Origin: an uncultured Oscillospiraceae bacterium
Lineage (GTDB): Bacteria > Bacillota > Clostridia > Oscillospirales > Ruminococcaceae
Assembly (NCBI GenBank): GCA_900547385.1
Contig: URGQ01000046.1
Location: forward strand, 1-10,108
Reading direction: 5' to 3'
Length of the DNA stretch: 10,108 nucleotides
Every line of letters starts with the position of its first letter. Positions within the stretch are counted from its first letter, which is position 1. The notes below the pieces were generated by a model, which saw only the letters and a list, made by a program, of their open reading frames with translations, was not told the origin of the DNA and made no database searches. A program made the translations under genes and the position numbers. Below, piece after piece: positions 6,119-10,108 of the stretch.

Positions 6119-6757
6119 ATGTCTCAGACCTTTGAACCCCAGATCCTCAATCATCCCCTCATCCAGCACAAGATCTCCCTGATGCGCAAAAAGGAGACCG
6201 GCAGCAAGGACTTCCGGGAGCTGGCCAGCGAGGTAGCCACCCTGATGTGTTACGAAGCCACACGGGATCTTCCCCTCAAGGAAGTCACAGTGGAGACCCC
6301 CATCTGCCGCTGCAAGACCAAAATGATCGCCGGACGGAAGCTCGCCATCGTTCCCATCCTGCGGGCGGGCCTTGGCATGGTGGATGGCATGCTGACCCTG
6401 ATCCCTGCCGCCAAGGTGGGCCACATCGGCCTGTACCGGGATGAGGAGACCGCCAAGCCCATCGAGTATTTCTGCAAGCTGCCCTGTGATATCAGCGAGC
6501 GGGAGGTCATTGTGGTGGACCCCATGCTGGCCACCGGAGGCAGCGCCATCGATGCCGTTTCCATGATCAAAAAGCACGGCGCCGCCAACATCAAGTTTAT
6601 GTGCATCATCGCCGCCCCGGAGGGCCTTGCGGCCTTTGGAAAAGTACACCCCGATGTGAAGGTGTATGTCGGTGTGCTGGATGAAAAGCTGAACGATCGT
6701 AACTACATTGTGCCGGGTCTCGGCGATGCCGGTGACCGCATTTTCGGCACCAAGTAA
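6119..6757 (+). CDS. upp: Uracil phosphoribosyltransferase
   Basis: Upp converts uracil and PRPP to UMP and pyrophosphate in pyrimidine salvage. The protein has 212 residues, close to the usual 209. Seen directly: ILRAGLGMVDGM (80-91), the PRPP-binding loop DPMLATGGSA (134-143), and the uracil-binding C-terminal segment YIVPGLGDAGDR with the terminal FGTK (196-212). AGGAGG (6106-6111) lies seven bases before the ATG. It probably shares a transcript with rpiB and ends at the terminator just downstream. No uracil permease gene or PyrR attenuator is visible next to it. The identification is firm. Confidence 0.98.
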   Translation: MSQTFEPQILNHPLIQHKISLMRKKETGSKDFRELASEVATLMCYEATRDLPLKEVTVETPICRCKTKMIAGRKLAIVPILRAGLGMVDGMLTLIPAAKVGHIGLYRDEETAKPIEYFCKLPCDISEREVIVVDPMLATGGSAIDAVSMIKKHGAANIKFMCIIAAPEGLAAFGKVHPDVKVYVGVLDEKLNDRNYIVPGLGDAGDRIFGTK

Positions 6758-6770
6758 AATAAATCGCAGG

Positions 6771-6800
6771 GGGAGGGGAAGCATACTTTCCCTCCCTTTT
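6771..6800 (+). terminator. Rho-independent terminator after upp
   Basis: An 11-bp stem (6771-6781 with 6786-6796, one G-U pair in RNA) has the loop CATA and is followed by four T residues (6797-6800). It starts 13 bases after the upp stop codon. The T-run is short, so termination may be partial. Element C begins only ten bases later. Confidence 0.75.
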
Positions 6801-6809
6801 CGGGCTTTA

Positions 6810-6910
6810 GCAGGGGGCAGGGCCCGGGCCGCAGGCGGCCCCGGCTTCGCCGGGGCCGGTGGGCTTCGCCCGCTGAGGCCGTCCTCCGGCCCGGCGCCTT
6901 TGCCCCCTGC
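6810..6910. repeat. Element C: multi-hairpin palindrome in the hflX leader
   Basis: The ends pair perfectly over 10 bp: GCAGGGGGCA (6810-6819) with 6901-6910. Inside are two abutting hairpins with TTC loops: 6836-6845/6849-6858 (10 bp) and 6859-6864/6868-6873 (6 bp, one G-U). Further 3', GGCCG (6877-6881) can pair with CGGCC (6887-6891). Alternatively 6824-6831 pairs with 6887-6894, lengthening the closing stem to about 20 bp, so two folds compete. It shares 19 identical bases with element A at 6837-6855 (A: 1787-1805) and CCGTCCTCCGG at 6879-6889 (A: 1751-1761), in reversed order but on the same strand. It ends 12 bases before the hflX ribosome site, so as RNA it would sit in that leader. 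Confidence 0.78.
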
Positions 6911-6934
6911 CAAAATCCATCCGAGGAGTAAACT

Positions 6935-8209
6935 ATGCCAACAGAGCTGTACGAAAATTTAGAGGCCCCCAAGAAGGCGGTACTGGCCGCCGTGGATACC
7001 GGAGAGTATGATGTGGAAACCTCGCTGGAGGAGCTGCGGGAGCTGGCCAGAACGGCCGGCTACCCGGTGGTGGGCACCGCTACCCAAAAGCTGCAAAGTC
7101 CTGCGGCGGCCACCTTTATGGGCAGCGGCCGACTGCTGGAGCTGAAGGAGTACCTGGAAGCGGTGGAGGCCGACCTCATCATCTTCGATGAGGAGCTTTC
7201 CCCGGCGCAGCTGAGGAATATCGAGGAGCTGTGCGACTGCCCCGTGCTGGACCGCACCATGCTCATTCTGGATATCTTTGCGGCCCGGGCCGCCAGCGGC
7301 GAGGGTAAATTACAGGTGGAGCTGGCCCGGCTGCAATACCAGCTGCCCCGCTTGGCGGGCCGCGGGGTGCAGCTTTCCCGGCAGGGCGGCGGCGGGACCG
7401 GCGGGACCGGTGCCCGCAGAGGGGCCGGTGAATCCAAGCTGGAGGTGGATCGCCGCCACATCCGCCGCAGAATAGACGCCCTAAAAACCGAATTGGCCGC
7501 CCTGGCACGCCGCCGGGAACAGAGAAGAACCCGCCGTAAAAAAGACGGCGTGACCACGGTGGCCATTGTGGGCTACACCAATGTGGGGAAATCCACCCTG
7601 CTGAACACCCTGACCCAGGCCGGGGTGCTGGCGGAGGATAAGCTCTTTGCCACGCTGGACCCGACTGCCCGGGCGCTGGAGCTGCCGGACGGACGAAAGG
7701 TCATGCTCATTGATACCGTAGGTTTGGTGAGGCGGCTGCCCCACCAGCTGGTGGAGGCCTTCCATTCCACGCTGGAGGAGGCGGCCAGTGCCGATCTCAT
7801 TCTCAGCGTCTGCGATATCACCAGCCCGGAGCTGCTGGAACAGCGTGCCGTGACGGAACGGCTGCTGGAGGAGCTGGGGGTGGAGGGCACACCGGTCATC
7901 ACCGTGCTGAACAAGTGCGATGCCGCCCCTGATGCCCAAAATGAGCCCTATAAGGGCTGCGTCCGCATCTCGGCAAAGACGGGCTACGGCTTGCCGCGGC
8001 TGCTGCAAACCATCGCCGAAACCCTGCCGCCCCAAAGGATCCGCTGCCGGCTGTGCCTGCCCTATGCCGAAGGCGCCCTGCTGCACCGGCTGGAGGAGCA
8101 GGGACAGATCTTCAGCCGGGAATACACCGCCGAGGGCACCCTGCTGGATGCCGAGGTGGAGCAGCGGGACTGGCGGCTTTATGAAACTTACCTGAGAACG
8201 GAGGATTGA
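6935..8209 (+). CDS. hflX: Ribosome-associated GTPase HflX
   Basis: HflX is a translational GTPase of the Obg-HflX superfamily that binds the 50S subunit and splits or rescues stalled or damaged ribosomes. The 424 residues show the expected order. The N-terminal HflX domain (about 15-130) contains VVGTATQKL, FMGSGRLLEL and DRTMLILDIFAARA. A Gly-rich linker and coiled segment follow, with GESKLEVDRR (166-174 region) and a very basic Arg run near 190-203. The G domain has G1 GYTNVGKST (213-221), G3 DTVG (260-263), G4 NKCD (326-329) and G5 SAKTG (346-350). All nucleotide-binding motifs are intact. GAGGAG (6923-6928) fixes the start. I found no clear promoter in the short gap after the upp terminator; transcription may come from partial readthrough. 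The hfq gene is absent. Confidence 0.97.
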   Translation: MPTELYENLEAPKKAVLAAVDTGEYDVETSLEELRELARTAGYPVVGTATQKLQSPAAATFMGSGRLLELKEYLEAVEADLIIFDEELSPAQLRNIEELCDCPVLDRTMLILDIFAARAASGEGKLQVELARLQYQLPRLAGRGVQLSRQGGGGTGGTGARRGAGESKLEVDRRHIRRRIDALKTELAALARRREQRRTRRKKDGVTTVAIVGYTNVGKSTLLNTLTQAGVLAEDKLFATLDPTARALELPDGRKVMLIDTVGLVRRLPHQLVEAFHSTLEEAASADLILSVCDITSPELLEQRAVTERLLEELGVEGTPVITVLNKCDAAPDAQNEPYKGCVRISAKTGYGLPRLLQTIAETLPPQRIRCRLCLPYAEGALLHRLEEQGQIFSREYTAEGTLLDAEVEQRDWRLYETYLRTED

Positions 8210-8293
8210 ACCGTTGCCGAAGGCAAAAAATTATCATCTTTTTCTATCAACTCCTCAGCCGGCCATGCGATTGGCCGAGGAGAAAAGAAAAGA

Positions 8294-8322
8294 GTGACAA
8301 GCCGGCTAAAATGCGCTATTAT
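8294..8322 (+). promoter_or_regulatory. Probable sigma-A promoter of the rluB-type gene
   Basis: GTGACA (8294-8299), a 5 of 6 match to the -35 consensus, and TATTAT (8317-8322), a 5 of 6 match to the -10, are separated by exactly 17 bases. The site is about 74 bases before the start codon, in a locally AT-rich intergenic stretch. It should drive the pseudouridine synthase gene and the overlapping small gene. Confidence 0.75.
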
Positions 8323-8395
8323 AGTAGGACAGAGTGGCAGAACGCCGCCAAACCGATGAAAATGACCGCAGAGATGCGGACAGAAGGAGAAAAAT

Positions 8396-9160
8396 ATGCA
8401 GCCAATTCGTATTCAAAAAGCGCTGAGTGAAGCGGGAGTGGCCAGCCGCCGGGCGGCCGAGGAGCTGGTGCGCCAGGGCCGTGTGACCATCAATGGGCGG
8501 AAGGCCGAAATAGGCCAGAGTGTGAATCCCGACCGGGATGTGATAGCGGTGGACGGCAAGCGGGTGTACTTTGCCCGGAAGAAGCAGTACCGCTATATCA
8601 TGATGAACAAGCCCCGCGGCTATGTGACCACCCTAAGCGATGAGCTGGGGCGGCGCTGCGTTACCGACCTGCTGACCGGGGTGGAGGAACGGGTGTACCC
8701 CATCGGCCGCCTGGACCGCAACAGTGAGGGACTTTTGCTCTTTACCAATGACGGCGAGCTGGCCAACCGCATTATGCACCCGGCCAGCCACATCAATAAG
8801 GTGTACCGCGTGACGGTGCGCCCCGATATTACCGACGAGCAGGCCGCGGAGCTTTCCGCCGGGGTGAAGATAGGGGAGAACACCACCACTCTGCCCGCCA
8901 CCGTCATTGTGCTGGAAAAACAGCCCGGCCGCGTGGTGCTGCAAATCACCATCAGCGAGGGGAAAAACCGGCAGATCCGCCGGATGTGCGAGGCCGTGGG
9001 GCTGGAGGTGGTGCGCCTGAAGCGCATTGCCGTGGGGCCCATTAAGCTGGGCATGCTGCAGCCCGGCCGCTGGCGTGACCTGAAGTCCAGTGAGCTGATC
9101 GCGCTGCGGGGCGCGATTACCAAGGCAGGCGGCAATGGCGCCGGGGAGGGACAGGAATGA
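8396..9160 (+). CDS. rluB: 23S rRNA pseudouridine synthase, RluB/RsuA family
   Basis: This enzyme isomerises a uridine in rRNA to pseudouridine; Firmicute RluB modifies helix 90-93 region positions of 23S rRNA, while RsuA acts on 16S. The 254 residues start with an S4 RNA-binding domain (about 3-60: IRIQKALSEAGVASRRAAEELV, GRVTINGRKA), then the catalytic domain with MMNKPRGYVTT (69-79), the active-site motif PIGRLDRNSEGLLLFTNDG with catalytic Asp107, NKVYRV, and ISEGKNRQIRRMCEAVG (187-203). The last 15 or so residues are Gly-rich and probably disordered. AAGGAG (8384-8389) fixes the start. The stop overlaps the next gene by ATGA. The Firmicute setting near other core genes favours RluB over RsuA, but substrate choice is inferred from family resemblance alone. 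Confidence 0.93.
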   Translation: MQPIRIQKALSEAGVASRRAAEELVRQGRVTINGRKAEIGQSVNPDRDVIAVDGKRVYFARKKQYRYIMMNKPRGYVTTLSDELGRRCVTDLLTGVEERVYPIGRLDRNSEGLLLFTNDGELANRIMHPASHINKVYRVTVRPDITDEQAAELSAGVKIGENTTTLPATVIVLEKQPGRVVLQITISEGKNRQIRRMCEAVGLEVVRLKRIAVGPIKLGMLQPGRWRDLKSSELIALRGAITKAGGNGAGEGQE

Positions 9161-9516
9161 TCTCGATCCTACCCATCCAGCCGGATATTTTACAGATGAT
9201 GGCCGAGGATACCGGCCTGACCGCCGAGGGGCCGGTGTGGGGCTACTTTGCGGCTGAGGGCACCAAAATGCTGGGCTATGTGGTGGTGGAAAGGGCCGAG
9301 CCGGTGCGCATCATAGCGCTGCAATGCGAGGACTTTGTGATTGCCGATGGGCTGCTGCGCCGGGCGTTGCATCCCTTTTACGAGGAGGGCAGCAAGGACT
9401 ATGCCTTTGCGTGCGAAGTGCCCATGCCGCTGCCGATGGCCTATACCCGCCGGGGAGCGGGCAGCCTGGAGGCCCTTTTTGCGGGGAAATGCCCCGGAAA
9501 TACAGGAGAAATCTAA
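9157..9516 (+). CDS. Small protein, possibly GNAT-like; function unknown
   Basis: A 119-residue protein starts inside the rluB stop codon (ATGA, 9157-9160), implying coupled translation. I do not recognise a named family with confidence. The middle has the layout of a small acetyltransferase (GNAT) fold: a strand LGYVVVE, a strand VRIIALQCED, then a helix VIADGLLRRALHPFYEEG and a strand YAFACEV. This resembles the central strands and acetyl-CoA-binding helix of GNAT proteins, but the typical (R/Q)-x-x-G-x-(G/A) loop is not present, so it may be non-catalytic. The C-terminus (AGKCPGNTGEI) is short and polar. There is no signal peptide or membrane segment. The coding call is supported by the overlap, consistent frame use and the rpsT promoter beginning right after its stop. 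Confidence 0.72.
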   Translation: MISILPIQPDILQMMAEDTGLTAEGPVWGYFAAEGTKMLGYVVVERAEPVRIIALQCEDFVIADGLLRRALHPFYEEGSKDYAFACEVPMPLPMAYTRRGAGSLEALFAGKCPGNTGEI

Positions 9517-9525
9517 AAAAACCTC

Positions 9526-9554
9526 TTGCGTTTTTTCGGTGGGAATGTTATCAT
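9526..9554 (+). promoter_or_regulatory. Sigma-A promoter of rpsT
   Basis: TTGCGT (9526-9531) and TATCAT (9549-9554) are separated by the ideal 17 bases. The site starts ten bases after the stop codon of the preceding gene and lies 41 bases before the rpsT start, in a short AT-rich gap. Ribosomal protein S20 commonly has its own promoter, which supports the call. Confidence 0.75.
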
Positions 9555-9594
9555 AACAAAGTACCGTCTAATAGTATGTAAGGAGGTGTAACAC

Positions 9595-9837
9595 ATGCCC
9601 AATATCAAATCCGCTAAGAAGAGAGTAAAGGTTATTGCTACCAAAACTCTGCGCAATAAGGCCATCAAGTCCGAGCTGAAGACCTATGTCAAGAAGGCTC
9701 AGAACGCCGAGGAAAACAAGGCCGAGGCCGTCCGCGTCGCGATCAAGAAGATCGACCAGGCCGCTGCTAAGGGTATCCTGCACAAGAATACCGCTGCCAG
9801 AAAGAAATCCGCACTGGCCCGCAGCCTGAACGCGTAA
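9595..9837 (+). CDS. rpsT: 30S ribosomal protein S20
   Basis: S20 binds 16S rRNA early in assembly of the small subunit. The 80-residue, highly basic protein begins MPNIKSAKKRV and contains the family pattern of three long helices: LRNKAIKSELKTYVKKA, VRVAIKKIDQAAAKGILHKN and TAARKKSALARSL. The length is slightly under the usual 85-88. A strong ribosome site AAGGAGGT (9580-9587) precedes the ATG. It stands alone between its promoter and the terminator at 9927-9960. In Bacillus the neighbours are holA upstream and gpr downstream on a different strand arrangement; neither is visible here. Codon use is strongly biased (AAG, GCC, GCT), fitting high expression. Confidence 0.98.
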   Translation: MPNIKSAKKRVKVIATKTLRNKAIKSELKTYVKKAQNAEENKAEAVRVAIKKIDQAAAKGILHKNTAARKKSALARSLNA

Positions 9838-9839
9838 AA

Positions 9840-10108
9840 ATGGCCGCACCCGCCCGGACCGTGTCACCGGGCATTCGCTGGGCACGGATCGTTCCCGTAC
9901 CCATGCGCGCAGCCGAAGAAAAGAAACTCGGAGATTGCAAGCACAATCTTCGGGTTTTTTGCTTTATATATCCATATGCAGGATTTGATGCAATTTCAAT
10001 GGCAGAAATCAGCGCTGGTGTTGACATTGATGATTGCTGCCGGATAAGCGCGGCGGATTTTATGCAGATTCCGCAGGGAGCCGCAAACCGTGAAGGGCGG
10101 GCCGCAGG
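9840..10108 (+). other. Region after rpsT: open frame running off the window, probably not coding
   Basis: From ATG 9840, three bases past the rpsT stop, one frame stays open to the window end (89 codons), with further in-frame ATGs at 9903 and 9999. No ribosome site precedes any of them clearly, the predicted protein matches nothing I know, and the frame passes straight through the rpsT terminator, so I doubt it is a gene from 9840. A start at 9999 (MAEISAGVDIDD..., 36 codons to the edge) is the only one that would begin after the terminator. The stretch 9840-9926 instead shows hairpins: 9852-9857/9867-9872 (GCCCGG with CCGGGC) and an imperfect one at about 9879-9904. From about 9925 the base composition becomes much more AT-rich than the rest of the window. 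Confidence 0.25.
9927..9960 (+). terminator. Rho-independent terminator after rpsT
   Basis: An 11-bp stem pairs 9927-9937 with 9944-9954 (two G-U pairs in RNA), with loop CAAGCA (9938-9943) and six T residues at 9955-9960. It lies about 90 bases after the rpsT stop, leaving a rather long 3' untranslated region. Upstream A residues (9924-9926) could extend the stem into the T-run. Confidence 0.85.

Noticed and set aside
1737..6910. Elements A-C as CRISPR repeats, integron attC sites or tRNA genes
   Set aside because: They are not tandem, have no constant spacers, no attC-type boxes, and none has tRNA signature bases such as the TTC-anticodon-arm layout or a CCA end; the cloverleaf in A has the wrong arm sizes and loops of three bases.
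8251..8282. Hairpin CTCCTC...GAGGAG between hflX and rluB considered as a terminator
   Set aside because: The stem is interrupted by a four-base bulge and is followed by A/G-rich sequence rather than T residues on the + strand; the - strand side also lacks a T-run.
8206..8430. A 74-codon + strand frame spanning the hflX-rluB gap
   Set aside because: It overlaps both hflX and the start of rluB in another frame, has no ribosome site, and covers the rluB promoter; translation resembles no protein.

Overview
This window looks like chromosomal DNA from a GC-rich member of the Clostridia, most likely an Oscillospiraceae/Ruminococcaceae-type Firmicute. That is an inference from three things: canonical AGGAGG ribosome binding sites before almost every gene, protein sequences of Firmicute type (HflX, TsaE/TsaB, RluB, a DUF6440 protein), and strong GC bias. 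All eleven confident genes, and the one weakly supported partial ORF at the right end, lie on the + strand. The content is core metabolism and housekeeping. I see no transposase, phage, CRISPR, defence or secretion system, and no tRNA or rRNA gene.

Layout, left to right. (1) 42-1709: formate-tetrahydrofolate ligase (fhs). (2) 1710-1976: intergenic, with a perfect cloverleaf-shaped palindromic element (A, 1737-1817) and a promoter. (3) 1977-2661: a single lipoprotein gene of unknown function with its own promoter and a rho-independent terminator. (4) 2695-4585: a promoter with an unusual inverted repeat around its -35 box, then a SEDS (FtsW/RodA/SpoVE) peptidoglycan polymerase, a 64-residue DUF6440 protein and tsaE. 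(5) 4586-4730: palindromic element B, starting directly after the tsaE stop codon. (6) 4774-6800: tsaB, rpiB and upp, ending in a terminator. (7) 6810-6910: palindromic element C in the leader of hflX. (8) 6935-9516: hflX, a promoter, then an RluB-type pseudouridine synthase overlapped by a small acetyltransferase-like protein. (9) 9526-9960: promoter, rpsT (ribosomal protein S20) and terminator, followed by about 150 bases with no clear gene, running off the right end.

Functional themes. TsaE and TsaB belong to the tRNA t6A37 modification pathway. HflX, RluB and S20 concern the ribosome. RpiB, Upp and Fhs link pentose phosphate, pyrimidine salvage and one-carbon metabolism; RpiB feeds ribose 5-phosphate and hence PRPP, the co-substrate of Upp. 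The SEDS protein concerns cell-wall synthesis.

The most unusual signal is not a gene. Three intergenic elements (A, B, C) each consist of a closing stem around several short GC-rich hairpins. All share a CCGGCTTCGCCGG-type hairpin, and A and C also share CCGTCCTCCGG, but in a different order. Element A is a mathematically perfect four-way junction in which every one of its 81 bases is in a stem or a three-base loop. This looks like a dispersed, modular family of structured repeats.
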